The position numbers were made by a program, and so were the translations under genes. A stretch of 64,000 nucleotides of DNA from JBHIYN01 sp041984235 (GTDB lineage Bacteria > Pseudomonadota > Gammaproteobacteria > Ga0077536): contig JBHIYN010000004.1 in the NCBI GenBank assembly GCA_041984235.1, positions 186,001 to 250,000 of the forward strand. The letters run 5' to 3'. Shown here in pieces: positions 9,476 through 18,519 of this stretch. Under the pieces are notes generated by a model. It saw only the letters and a program-made list of their open reading frames with translations. It was not told the origin of the DNA and ran no database searches. Within the stretch, counting starts at the first letter, position 1. Every line of letters begins with the position of its first letter.

Positions 9476-9493
9476 GCTAGGCGCGCCACCGCA

Positions 9494-10462
9494 TCAGGTG
9501 CCGAGCGCGGCCAGCGCGCGGCGTGTCGCGCTCAGGCGGTCCTCGTCGACCGGACTGACCGCGATCACGGGCTCGTCGACGCCGGCCGCGCGAAACGCCG
9601 CGAGCTGCTCGCGGCAGGCGTCCGGCGGGCCGCACACGCAGACCTCGTCGACCAGGGTGTCGGGCACCAGGGCGGCGGCGTCGTGGCGCGAGCCACCCGC
9701 CTCCCAGCAGGCCTTGAGCTGGTTGATCGCGTCACCGAAGCCAGCGCGGCGCCATTGACGCCGGTAGTTCGGCAGCCGCGAGAAGAAGGCGAGGTTGTAA
9801 CGCGCCGCCGAGCGCGCGGCAGCGGCATCGTCGCTGAGGAAAGTCGGCATGCTGAGTATGCAGCCGCGAAACTCGGCCGCGCGGCCGGCCGCGCTCGCCG
9901 CGCCACGCGCAGCATCGAGCAACAGCGGCAGGTGCGAGCGTGGCGTGAGGTAGGGCATGAGTCCGTGGCCCACCGCGCCCGCTACCGCGGCGCTCTCCAC
10001 GGTGTTGCCGGCGACGTAGACCGGTACCGGGAAACGCGCCGGCGGCGGCGCGAGGAAGCCTTCGACGGCGCGCCCGGCCAGTGCCTCGACGACGAAATGC
10101 GCGTACTCGCGCAGGTGCGTACGGGCATCGCCCATGTCGATGCCGAGCGCGGCGAGCATCTGGCGGTGACTCATGCCGAGCCCCAGCACCAGCCGACCCT
10201 CGCTCAATTCGGCGATGGTACGCGCGGTCTGCGCGGCGAGGTAGGGGTGACGGAAATAGATGTTGGCGATGTTGGTGCCGACACGCACCCGACGCGTGCC
10301 GAGTGCAATCGCCTCGGCGCAGGCCAGCGCGTCGCCGCGGCCCTCGTTGACGTAGACCGAGGCGAAGCCGTGGTGCTCGGCGAGACGGCCGATCTCGACC
10401 AGCTCCGCGGTCGGGGAATCGGTCACGGTGGAGAGGACGATACCGGTGGCGTTGTCACTCAT
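9494..10462 (-). CDS. LLM-class (luciferase-like) flavin oxidoreductase
   Basis: A 322-residue TIM-barrel protein of the luciferase-like monooxygenase superfamily. The recognisable segments are IGRLAEHHGFASVYVNE, VRVGTNIANIYFRHP and EGRLVLGLGMSHRQ. Family members use F420 or FMN; which cofactor applies cannot be decided here. The ATG overlaps the stop of the upstream MFS gene by four bases, so it is the last gene of a three-gene operon with the MFS carrier and a FAD-dependent oxidase. A shared role in uptake and oxidation of a small organic acid or similar compound is plausible. Confidence 0.85.
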   Translation of the reverse strand: MSDNATGIVLSTVTDSPTAELVEIGRLAEHHGFASVYVNEGRGDALACAEAIALGTRRVRVGTNIANIYFRHPYLAAQTARTIAELSEGRLVLGLGMSHRQMLAALGIDMGDARTHLREYAHFVVEALAGRAVEGFLAPPPARFPVPVYVAGNTVESAAVAGAVGHGLMPYLTPRSHLPLLLDAARGAASAAGRAAEFRGCILSMPTFLSDDAAAARSAARYNLAFFSRLPNYRRQWRRAGFGDAINQLKACWEAGGSRHDAAALVPDTLVDEVCVCGPPDACREQLAAFRAAGVDEPVIAVSPVDEDRLSATRRALAALGT

Positions 10463-11766
10463 GGTTGCTGTCTCCGTGCGGGTTGCTGGTTGACCAGGCG
10501 TGCGGGCATGGCGAGTACGAGCACGGCACCGATCACCAGCGAGCCTGCGAGCAGGCCGAGGCCGAGACCGGTGGAGCCGGTGGTGTGCCGCAGCCAGCCG
10601 ATGGCGTAGGGGCCGACGAAGCCCGACAGGTTGCCGATCGAATTGATCAGCGCGATGCCGGCGGCCGCCGCGCCGCCGGTGACCAGCGCGGTGGCCAGGC
10701 TCCAGGCCTGGGGAATGGCGGCGAAGATGCCGCAGGCCGCGACGGTCAGCGCGGCGATGGCGAGCACCGGCTGTGCGGCGAGCATGACGCTGGCGACGAG
10801 ACCGGCCGCGCCCAGCAGCGCCGGGGCCGCGACGTGCCAGCGGCGCTCGCCACGACGGTCCGCGCTGCGCCCGACCAGGACCATGGCCACCGCGGCGGCG
10901 CCGAACGGAACCGCGGTGATGAGTCCAATCACGAACAGGTCATCGAAGCCCAGGTCCTGAATGATGGTCGGCAGCCAGAAGTTGAGGCCGTACAGGCCCA
11001 TCACCAGCGCGAAGTAGATGGCGGCAAGCTGCCAGACGCGGCCCGCGCGCAGGCCGTCGATGATGCGCGAATGGCCAATCCGGCGCCGCTCGGCCTCCAG
11101 GTCGCGGGCGATCAGGGCGCGCTCGGCGGGCGACAGCCAGTGCGCTTCGTCGATACCGTCATCCAGCCAGGCGAGTGCCGCCATTCCCATCGCGATCGAC
11201 GGCAGTCCCTCGAGCAGGAACAGCCATTGCCAGCCATGCCAGCCGCGCACGCCGTCGAGGTGATGCATGATGAGGCCCGAGACCGGCCCGCCGATGACTA
11301 CCGAAACCGCCACCGCGGTCGCGAACAGCGCGGTCACGCGGCCGCGCCGCGCAGCCGGGTACCACAGCGTCAGGTAGAAGATCACGCCGGGAAAGAAGCC
11401 GGCCTCCGCCGCGCCCAGCGCGAAGCGCAGCAGGTAGAACTCCAGCGGCGTCGTGACGAACATCATGGCGCAGGAGATTGCGCCCCAGGCAATCATGATG
11501 CGCGCGATGGTGCGCCGCGCGCCGAGCTTGAGCATGAGCAGGTTGCTCGGTACCTCGAACAGGAAGTAGCCGATGAAGAAAACGCCGGCGCCGAAGCCGT
11601 ACACCGCTTCGCTCAGGCCGAGTTGGTCGAGCATGCGCAGCTTGGCAAAGCCGACGTTGACGCGATCGAGGTAGGCGCAGACGTAGCAGGCGAACAGGAA
11701 CGGAATGATGCGCCGGGTCACCCGCGCGTAGACGCGATCGGCGTCGGGCGGGGCGCTCGCCGTCAT
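10459..11766 (-). CDS. MFS transporter, anion:cation symporter type
   Basis: A 435-residue protein with about 12 hydrophobic segments. The start (RIIPFLFACYVCAYLDRVNV, then GFAKLRM) is the signature of the ACS family (phthalate/tartrate/hexuronate permeases). GYFLFEVPSNLL and the later DRRGERR loop agree. Such carriers import organic anions with H+ or Na+. The gene sits 15 bases after the FAD oxidase gene and overlaps the LLM oxidoreductase gene by four bases. Transport of the substrate acted on by those two enzymes is the natural reading. Confidence 0.9.
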   Translation of the reverse strand: MTASAPPDADRVYARVTRRIIPFLFACYVCAYLDRVNVGFAKLRMLDQLGLSEAVYGFGAGVFFIGYFLFEVPSNLLMLKLGARRTIARIMIAWGAISCAMMFVTTPLEFYLLRFALGAAEAGFFPGVIFYLTLWYPAARRGRVTALFATAVAVSVVIGGPVSGLIMHHLDGVRGWHGWQWLFLLEGLPSIAMGMAALAWLDDGIDEAHWLSPAERALIARDLEAERRRIGHSRIIDGLRAGRVWQLAAIYFALVMGLYGLNFWLPTIIQDLGFDDLFVIGLITAVPFGAAAVAMVLVGRSADRRGERRWHVAAPALLGAAGLVASVMLAAQPVLAIAALTVAACGIFAAIPQAWSLATALVTGGAAAAGIALINSIGNLSGFVGPYAIGWLRHTTGSTGLGLGLLAGSLVIGAVLVLAMPARLVNQQPARRQQP

Positions 11767-11781
11767 CGCCGTCGCGGCCGC

Positions 11782-13164
11782 TCAGGACGCGAAGATCTTG
11801 CCGGGATTGAGAATGCCCCTGGGATCCAGGGCCTGCTTGACCCGCCGCATGAGATCGATCTCGTTCGCCGTGCGCGAGAGAGGGAGGTACTCGCGCTTCT
11901 CGGTGCCGATGCCGTGCTCGGCGGAGACCGAGCCGCCGATCGGCGCCAGTGGCGCGTAGACGCAGTCGTTCACCGCCGCGTGCGACGCGGCGGAGTCGTC
12001 GCCGACGGCGATAGCGAAATGGATGTTGCCGTCGCCGATGTGACCGAGCGTGAAGCAGCGGTGGCCGGGAAAGCGTTCGCCGAGACGACGCCTGACCTCG
12101 GTGACGTAGTCGTCCATGAAGCGGATCCCCAGGCTGACGTCGTAGAGAAACGCCGGGCCGTAACGGAAGAACTCCTCGACCGAATCGCGAATGCGCCACA
12201 TCGCGGCGCGATCGGACTCCGAGCGCGCCACGGCGGCGTCGGCGATGAGGCCGCGTTCCAGAGCATCGCCCATCACGCTCTCGAACACCTGGCTGCCGGC
12301 CTCGCCGGCCGCGGCGAGCGCTTCGACCAGCACGTAGAGCGGATGCTCCAGCGCGACCGGACGGCTGTTGTTCGCAGGCGGCGTGGTCACCAGCTCGTAG
12401 TAGTCGCGCCACATGACCTCGAACGCGCACAGGGCGCCGCCGAGCTCGCGGTCGACGTAACGCAGGAAGTCGGTGAGCTGGCCGAAGCTCTCGAACGCGG
12501 CAAAGGCCGTTGGTTGCGCACGCGGCGCCTCGCGCAGACGCAGCACCACCCGCGTGACGATGCCGAGCGTGCCTTCGGTGCCAATGAACAGGTGCTTGAG
12601 ATCGTAGCCCGCGTTGTTCTTGATCATGGTGTTCAGCGAGCTGATCACGGTGCCGTCGGCGAGCACGGCCTCCAGGCCGAGCACGTTGTCGCGGGTCATG
12701 CCGAAACGGATCACGCGGTTGCCGCCGGCATTGGTCGAGACATTGCCGCCGATCTGGCACGAGCCGCGCGCACCCAGATCGAGCGGGAACATGAGCCCGT
12801 GTTCTTCGGCGGTCTCCTGCACCACCTGCAGTGGTACCCCGGCCTGCACCGTCATCGTGCGCCCGACCGGGTCGATGTCCTCGACCGCGGTCATGCGCTC
12901 CAGCGACAGCACCACGTCTCCCGGCCCGGCGTTGCAGCCCTGCACCAGCCCGGTAAGGCCGCCGTGCGGGATCACCGTCTGTCCGTGTTCATGGCACAGG
13001 GCGAGGATCGCCGCGACCTCCCCGGTGGTGCGCGGCCGCACGATACAGCGCGCCTCGATCGGGCGCTGGTACCACACGTGAATCATGCGCGAGCTGACGT
13101 CTTCGCCGGTGAGTACGCCAGCGGGGTCGAGCATGTCACGGAAAGTCGCGGTCAAATCACTCAT
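11782..13164 (-). CDS. FAD-linked oxidase, GlcD / D-lactate dehydrogenase type
   Basis: A 460-residue flavoprotein with an N-terminal FAD-binding_4 domain (CHEHGQTVIPHGGLTGLVQG near residue 55, and RFGMTRDNVLGLEAV). The C-terminal FAD-oxidase domain ends with the conserved SAEHGIGTEKREYL. The family oxidises 2-hydroxy acids such as D-lactate, D-2-hydroxyglutarate or glycolate and passes electrons to quinone or cytochrome. It is first in a run with an organic-anion MFS carrier and an LLM oxidoreductase. There is no GlcE/GlcF subunit gene nearby, so a single-subunit D-2-hydroxyacid dehydrogenase is likelier than glycolate oxidase. Confidence 0.88.
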   Translation of the reverse strand: MSDLTATFRDMLDPAGVLTGEDVSSRMIHVWYQRPIEARCIVRPRTTGEVAAILALCHEHGQTVIPHGGLTGLVQGCNAGPGDVVLSLERMTAVEDIDPVGRTMTVQAGVPLQVVQETAEEHGLMFPLDLGARGSCQIGGNVSTNAGGNRVIRFGMTRDNVLGLEAVLADGTVISSLNTMIKNNAGYDLKHLFIGTEGTLGIVTRVVLRLREAPRAQPTAFAAFESFGQLTDFLRYVDRELGGALCAFEVMWRDYYELVTTPPANNSRPVALEHPLYVLVEALAAAGEAGSQVFESVMGDALERGLIADAAVARSESDRAAMWRIRDSVEEFFRYGPAFLYDVSLGIRFMDDYVTEVRRRLGERFPGHRCFTLGHIGDGNIHFAIAVGDDSAASHAAVNDCVYAPLAPIGGSVSAEHGIGTEKREYLPLSRTANEIDLMRRVKQALDPRGILNPGKIFAS

Positions 13165-13274
13165 CGGTTCCGATCCTGCCTGGCGATCGCCGTTCGTCGG
13201 CGGCGGCTGGCATTATACGGATCCGCGCGGCGTGCATGGGTGCGCTGCCGCCAGCTACCCCGGGAGATGCTGCG

Positions 13275-14459
13275 ATGACGGAGATGACCTGGAGCACGGC
13301 ACTCAGCCGCCAGGCCGATTTCGAGCGTGCGCTTGACGCGGTCGCGAGCGAGGTGCTCGCCGAGCTCGGTGGCGAGCCCGACCTGGTGTGCGTGTTCGTT
13401 TCGCCGCACCACGCTGCGCGTTACGACGCGTTGCCGGCGGCACTCGCTGCCCGCCTGGGACCGGCCGCCGTGCTCGGCTGCTCGGCCAGCGGTGTCATCG
13501 GCGGCGGCGCCGAGGTCGAGCAGCAGGCCGCGATCGGGATCACCGCGGCGCGGCTGCCGGGGGTCACGCTCGACGTGTGGCACGTCGAAGCCGACGATCT
13601 CGCGCCGGGCAGCGCGCACAGTGCCCGGCTCGCCGCGGCCGCCGGCTCCGCGCCGCGGTTGCTGGTGCTGGCCGAGCCGTTCAGCTTTCCCACCGAGCGC
13701 CTGCTGCGCTCGCTGGAGACCGTGGCGCGCGACGGCGCGATTGCCGGCGGGCTTGCCAGCGGCGGCCAGGCGGCGGGCGAGATGGTGCTGTTCGAGCGCG
13801 GCGCAACCCGCCGCAGCGGCGCGCTCATTGCCGCTTTCTCGGGCGCGGTGGAGATGCTGACGGCGGTCGCCCAGGGCTGTCGCCCGATCGGCGATCCGAT
13901 GTTCGTCTCGGCCTGTGCCGGCTCGCGCCTGTCGTTGCTCGACGGGCGCAGACCGCTGGACGCGATCAACGCGCTGTATGCCGCGGCCGACGCACGCGAC
14001 CGCGAGCTCATGCAGCGCTCGCTGTTCGTCGGTCTCGCCATGCGACCGGGATCCGACCGGTACGGCCAGGGTGATTTCCTGATCCGCAACATCGTCGGCG
14101 CCGATCACGCCTCGGGCGCACTGCGCGTGGCGGCCGAGCTGCACGAGCAGCAGGTGATCCAGTTTCACCTGCGCGACGCCGACACCTCGGCGGCGGATCT
14201 GCGGCGCGTGCTGGCGCGGCTGGACGCGGTGATCGGTGAACGGCGCCCGGCCGGCGCGTTGCTGTTCTCCTGCACCGGCCGCGGCGCCGGGCTGTACGGG
14301 CGCGCGGACCACGATTCGGACGCCTTCCACGACCAGATCGGCGAGCTTCCGCTCGGCGGCTTCTTCTGCAACGGCGAGATTGGCCAGGTCGGCGGACTGC
14401 CCTTCGTGCACGGCTACACCAGCGCGTTTGCCGTGTTCAGGCCGCCGGCGCCGGAGTGA
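13275..14459 (+). CDS. FIST domain signal-sensor protein
   Basis: A 394-residue FIST protein. The N-terminal FIST_N part has the AVLGCSASGVIGGG segment (about residue 70) and the C-terminal FIST_C part runs through GALLFSCTGRGAGLYG and PLGGFFCNGEIGQVG. FIST domains are predicted to sense small ligands such as amino acids and are often fused to signalling outputs; this copy has none. The ATG at 13275 follows GGGAG by eight bases and is preferred over an in-frame ATG 39 bases upstream. The gene diverges from the FAD oxidase and converges on the NAGGN operon with a 6-base gap. Confidence 0.88.
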   Translation: MTEMTWSTALSRQADFERALDAVASEVLAELGGEPDLVCVFVSPHHAARYDALPAALAARLGPAAVLGCSASGVIGGGAEVEQQAAIGITAARLPGVTLDVWHVEADDLAPGSAHSARLAAAAGSAPRLLVLAEPFSFPTERLLRSLETVARDGAIAGGLASGGQAAGEMVLFERGATRRSGALIAAFSGAVEMLTAVAQGCRPIGDPMFVSACAGSRLSLLDGRRPLDAINALYAAADARDRELMQRSLFVGLAMRPGSDRYGQGDFLIRNIVGADHASGALRVAAELHEQQVIQFHLRDADTSAADLRRVLARLDAVIGERRPAGALLFSCTGRGAGLYGRADHDSDAFHDQIGELPLGGFFCNGEIGQVGGLPFVHGYTSAFAVFRPPAPE

Positions 14460-14465
14460 GCCGCC

Positions 14466-15575
14466 TCAGTTAGGGATGACGTGCGGAAAGCGTTGCACGT
14501 CACCTTCCACGAACGGGTAGATCGGTTTGCTGAAGGCATACACGCACAGCAATGTCGCGATCGATTCGAGGCTGCTGAGATGCGTACGCTCGTAACCGTG
14601 GGTCGCGTCGGTGCCGAAGGTGATGAGCGCGTCGCGCACGTCGTGGCCGGCCTTGACCGCCGAGTTGGCGTCCGAGTAATAGTAGCGGAACACGTCGATC
14701 TGGTGCTCGATGGCGTACTTGCGGCACAGCCCCTTGAATTTCTGCAGCATGTGGTAATCGAAGGGGCCGCTGGTGTCCTGTGCGCACAGCGTGACCCCGG
14801 TCTCGCGCGCGTTCTGCCCCGGCGCCACGGGGCCGATGTCGATGCCGACGAACTCGACCACTTCTCCGGAGAGGGAGGAGCCGGCGCCGGTGCCGACTTC
14901 CTCGGTGATGGTGAAGATCGCCTGCAGGTCGATGGCCGGCCGGCGGCCGCTCTCGCGGATGTACTTGAGCGCGGTGAGCAGGGCGCTGGCGCCGGCCTTG
15001 TTGTCGAGGTGACGGGCGGTGATGTAGCCGCTGTCGGAAATCTCGGGATCGGCGTCGAAGGCGACAAAGTCGCCGCTGCGCAGACCCAGTGCGACGAGGT
15101 CGGCGCGGTCCGCGCACGCTTCGTTGAGACGTACCTCGACCTGCGGCCAGCCGATCGGCAGCTTGTCGACGCGTTCGTTGAAGGCATGTCCGGATGCGAG
15201 CAGGGGCAGCACCTGGCCGCGAAACGCGCGTTCACGCGCGAACACGGTAACGCGCCCGCCTTCGGCAAAACGGCTCGACCAGGTGCCGACCGGGGTCAGC
15301 GCGAGGCGGCCGTTGGGCTTGAGGGTCGAGACCACTGCGCCGATGGTGTCGATGTGATTGACCGCGGCGCGCGAGATGGCACGCTCGGCACCGGCGATGC
15401 GCGCGATGATGGTGCCGCGCCGGGTCAGCTCGTAGTCGATCCCCAGCGCCGCCAGCTCCGCGCAGACGTAGCGCGAGAGCTCGTTGGTGAAACCGGTCGG
15501 GCTCGGGATCGCGAGCATCTCCAGCAGGCGCTGGCGCAGGTACGCACCGTCGATGGTGACGCCGTCGTCGCTCAC
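14466..15575 (-). CDS. M42 family metallopeptidase, NAGGN-system type, copy B
   Basis: A 369-residue M42 aminopeptidase-like protein. The metal and catalytic residues are visible in VNHIDTIG, HLDNKAG, TITEEVGTGAG (both Glu of the usual EE pair) and ERTHLSSLE. It is last in a four-gene NAGGN operon, with a 4-base gap after the paralogous peptidase gene. NAGGN operons of proteobacteria commonly carry one M42 peptidase; its role is unproven but may be breakdown of the dipeptide osmolyte after stress. This copy keeps the complete active site, unlike copy A. Confidence 0.9.
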   Translation of the reverse strand: MSDDGVTIDGAYLRQRLLEMLAIPSPTGFTNELSRYVCAELAALGIDYELTRRGTIIARIAGAERAISRAAVNHIDTIGAVVSTLKPNGRLALTPVGTWSSRFAEGGRVTVFARERAFRGQVLPLLASGHAFNERVDKLPIGWPQVEVRLNEACADRADLVALGLRSGDFVAFDADPEISDSGYITARHLDNKAGASALLTALKYIRESGRRPAIDLQAIFTITEEVGTGAGSSLSGEVVEFVGIDIGPVAPGQNARETGVTLCAQDTSGPFDYHMLQKFKGLCRKYAIEHQIDVFRYYYSDANSAVKAGHDVRDALITFGTDATHGYERTHLSSLESIATLLCVYAFSKPIYPFVEGDVQRFPHVIPN

Positions 15576-15579
15576 GCGG

Positions 15580-16758
15580 TCAGTCGTCGCCCTGGCGCGA
15601 GCGCGCGGGGTCCAGCAGCGCGGCCGCGTCCGGCATCGTGGTCGTGCGCCGCGGCAGGCTGGCGCTGTCGATCTGGTGCGAGAACTCGTCGACCGTGGTC
15701 AGCTCCGCGTCGCGCGCAAAGGTCGGCTCGCTGGTGGCATAGGCTTCCAGCATGCGCACGACATTGGTCAGGGACTCGATGTGGGTGCGCTCCACGCTGT
15801 GCGAGGCGTCGCCGGCGTAGGCGATGACCGCGGTACGCACGTCGTGGCCGGCGACCAGCGCCGCCGCGGCGTCGCTGTGGAACGCCTTGAGGTACTTCTG
15901 CTGCAGCGGGATGCCGCCGTCGACCGCGAGGCGGTGCAAATGCTCGGTCAGGTGGTAGTCATACGGTCCGCTGGCGTCACCGCTGGCCAGGGTGACGCGT
16001 TTGAACGGGCTCTTCTCGACCGGCGCGACCGACTCGAAGTCCACCGTCAGCAGCTCCGACACCTCCGGCAGAATGGCGCTGCCCATGCCACCGCCGGTGG
16101 TCTCGGTCACGGTGAACAGGACGTAGGTGTCATGCGTCGGGCGAATGCCGTCCTCGACCAGGTGACGCAGCAGCTCGAGCACGGCCGCGGTGCCCGCCTT
16201 GTTGTCGAGGTTACGGCCGACGATGTAGCCGTTCTCCAGCACTTCCGGATGGCTGTCCAGGGCGATGAAGTTGCCGATCTCGATGCCGAGCCGGTGCACG
16301 TCCTCCGCGCTGAAGACGGCTTCTTCCAGCCGCAGCTCGACGTGCTCCCAGTCGAGCGCGACGGCTTCCACGCCCTGGTCGCGTGACACGCCCCAGTCGA
16401 GGGTCGGCAGCAGGCACCCGCGATAGGCGCCACTGTCGCTGAACAGGGTGACGCGCGCACCCTCGGCGAAGCGGCTCGACCAGTGACCGATCGGCGCCAC
16501 CAGCAGGCGCCCGTCGTCGCGCACGTAGCGCACCATCGCGCCGATGGTGTCGACGTGGGTGACCACGGCGCGGGCGGGCCCGCCGTCGCTGCCGGCCAGG
16601 CGGGCGCGTATGGTGCCGCGCCGGGTGAGGTCGTACTCGATGCCGATCGCGTCGAGGACGTTGCCGACGTAGTGGACGACTTCGTCGGTGAAGCCGCACG
16701 GGCTGGGGATCGCGAGCAGCTCGAGCAGCGTCTGGGTCATGCGGCTGGGATCGATCAT
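15580..16758 (-). CDS. M42 family metallopeptidase, NAGGN-system type, copy A
   Basis: A 392-residue paralogue of the next gene. Both share the opening LAIPSP-GFT, then the DLTRRGTI and SSRFAEG segments. Metal ligands HVDTIG, NLDNKAG and ERTHIESL are present. The segment matching the EE pair reads VTETTGGGMG, so the second Glu, a metal ligand in characterised M42 enzymes, is Thr here. This may change metal use or specificity. The start MIDPSR is 13 bases after the ngg stop. The frame stays open far upstream inside ngg, but that is shadow sequence. A role in osmolyte turnover is inferred from the operon. Confidence 0.9.
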   Translation of the reverse strand: MIDPSRMTQTLLELLAIPSPCGFTDEVVHYVGNVLDAIGIEYDLTRRGTIRARLAGSDGGPARAVVTHVDTIGAMVRYVRDDGRLLVAPIGHWSSRFAEGARVTLFSDSGAYRGCLLPTLDWGVSRDQGVEAVALDWEHVELRLEEAVFSAEDVHRLGIEIGNFIALDSHPEVLENGYIVGRNLDNKAGTAAVLELLRHLVEDGIRPTHDTYVLFTVTETTGGGMGSAILPEVSELLTVDFESVAPVEKSPFKRVTLASGDASGPYDYHLTEHLHRLAVDGGIPLQQKYLKAFHSDAAAALVAGHDVRTAVIAYAGDASHSVERTHIESLTNVVRMLEAYATSEPTFARDAELTTVDEFSHQIDSASLPRRTTTMPDAAALLDPARSRQGDD

Positions 16759-16771
16759 GCAGACTCCGGGA

Positions 16772-18484
16772 CTAGTGCGCCTTGCTGTCGGCAGTGTAGT
16801 GCGCGCCGGCATCGGTGCGCGCGTAGACCGGGTCGCGGGCGGTGGTCCTGACCGAGAGCGGGAACAGCAGGTCGATGAAACGTTCCGCGGTCGGTTGCGG
16901 CTCGTGGTTGGCGAGCCCGACGCGCTCGTTGGCCTCGATGATGACGTAGTCGGGCTTGTCCGGTGCGCGTACCATGAGGTCGAGCCCGACGACCGGGATG
17001 TCGAGGCGGCGCGCGGCGCGCACGGAAGCCTCGACCAGCCGCGGATGCAGGATCGAGGTGACGTCGTTGATGGTGCCGCCGGTGTGCAGGTTGGCGGTCT
17101 TGCGGACCTCGACGCGTTCGCCGGCCGGCACGATCGAATCCAGGTCGTAGCCATGTTGCTGCAGGCAGCGCTCGGTTTCGGCGTCGATCGGGATCTGGCT
17201 CTCGCCCGAGGTGGCCGCAGCGCGCCGCCGGCTCTGCTTCTCGATCAGGGTGCGCGCATCGTGCTTGCCGTCACCGCGGATCTGGGCCGGCTGGCGCACC
17301 GCGGCAGCGACCACGCGGGCATTGATCACGACCACGCGCAAATCCTGACCCGGATGGCAGGACTCGAGCAGCACGCGCTCGCCGAACTGCGCGGCATGGT
17401 CGATGGCTGTCTCCAGCGCCGACACGTCGCTGACGCCGACCGTGATGCCCTTGCCCTGCTCACCGACCGCGGGTTTGACCACGATCTCGCCGTGCTCGTC
17501 GAGAAACGACTGGTTGTCCTCGCGCGAGCCGGCGAGCTGGAATGCCGGGGTGCGCAGCCCGGCCGAGCTCAGCCAGCGGTGCGTGACGTACTTGTCCTGG
17601 CAGCGGCTCATGGCGATGGCGGTAGTGAGCTCGCTCAGTGATTCGCGGCAGACCACGCTCTTGCCGCCGAGCGAGAGGCGGAAATAGCCCTCCTTCTCGT
17701 CGAGCACGTCGACCGTGATGCCGCGCGTGCGGGCCTCGTCGATGATGATGCGGGCGTAGGGGTTGATCTCCTCTTCCATCTCCGGGCCGATGAACAGCGT
17801 CTCGTTGTAGGCGTTCTTGTTCTTGATCGCGAACACCTGCACGGCGTGGAAGCCGATCTTGTCGTAGAGGGCCTTGGCCTGCCGGTTGTCGTGAATGACC
17901 GAGAGGTCCATGAAGGCACGGCCGGCACGTTTGAACTCGGCAGCGAGGTGGCGGACCAGCGCTTCGCCGATGCCCGGCACCAGCGCCGTGGGGTCGACCG
18001 CCAGGCACCACAGGCTGGACCCGTTCTGGGCGTCGTCGAAGATGGCGGCGTGGTCGAGGCCGGTGACGGTGCCGAGCACCGCGCCGCTGTGGGTGTCGAC
18101 GGCGACCAGGAAGACGATCTTCTGCGAACGGCGTTCGCGCCAGATGAAATTGGCGTCCGAGGGCACCATGTCGCGCTTGATATAGAGGTCGTTGATGGCC
18201 TCGGCTTCGATCTCGCGCTCGACGCGGCGAATCTCGATGTCGTCGCGCGCGACGGAAGGCGGCTCGAAGTCGGGCAGATCGAGCCGCAGCATGTCGGACG
18301 GGTCGAGAAAGAGCTGCTGCGGCGCGTAGGACAGCACCACGTGGGGGTTGCGCACGTAGGCGGCGATGTCGCGCTTGCCGGGGCGCTCGTTGAGCATTTC
18401 GGCGGCGACCTCACCGGGGTCGTCGAAGGTCTGTGCGAACACTACCCGGCCCCAGCCACAGTACATGGAGATTCGGTCATTCAT
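16772..18484 (-). CDS. ngg: N-acetylglutaminylglutamine synthetase
   Basis: A 570-residue two-domain enzyme. The first half is a GNAT acetyltransferase (roughly 70-240, with SSLWCLAVDPTALVPGIGEA and KALYDKIGF). The second half is an ATP-grasp ligase (about 260-550, with EIVVKPAVGEQGKGITVGV, DLRVVVIN and VIIEANERVG). This fusion is the known Ngg architecture: it acetylates glutamine and ligates a second glutamine to give N-acetylglutaminylglutamine. The ATG follows GGGAGG by five bases. It lies between asnO and two M42 peptidase genes in the osmolyte operon. It acts in the cytoplasm under osmotic stress. Confidence 0.94.
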   Translation of the reverse strand: MNDRISMYCGWGRVVFAQTFDDPGEVAAEMLNERPGKRDIAAYVRNPHVVLSYAPQQLFLDPSDMLRLDLPDFEPPSVARDDIEIRRVEREIEAEAINDLYIKRDMVPSDANFIWRERRSQKIVFLVAVDTHSGAVLGTVTGLDHAAIFDDAQNGSSLWCLAVDPTALVPGIGEALVRHLAAEFKRAGRAFMDLSVIHDNRQAKALYDKIGFHAVQVFAIKNKNAYNETLFIGPEMEEEINPYARIIIDEARTRGITVDVLDEKEGYFRLSLGGKSVVCRESLSELTTAIAMSRCQDKYVTHRWLSSAGLRTPAFQLAGSREDNQSFLDEHGEIVVKPAVGEQGKGITVGVSDVSALETAIDHAAQFGERVLLESCHPGQDLRVVVINARVVAAAVRQPAQIRGDGKHDARTLIEKQSRRRAAATSGESQIPIDAETERCLQQHGYDLDSIVPAGERVEVRKTANLHTGGTINDVTSILHPRLVEASVRAARRLDIPVVGLDLMVRAPDKPDYVIIEANERVGLANHEPQPTAERFIDLLFPLSVRTTARDPVYARTDAGAHYTADSKAH

Positions 18485-18519
18485 GACGGCCTCCCTGGCG
18501 CGGCGTGCGCACCATGATC

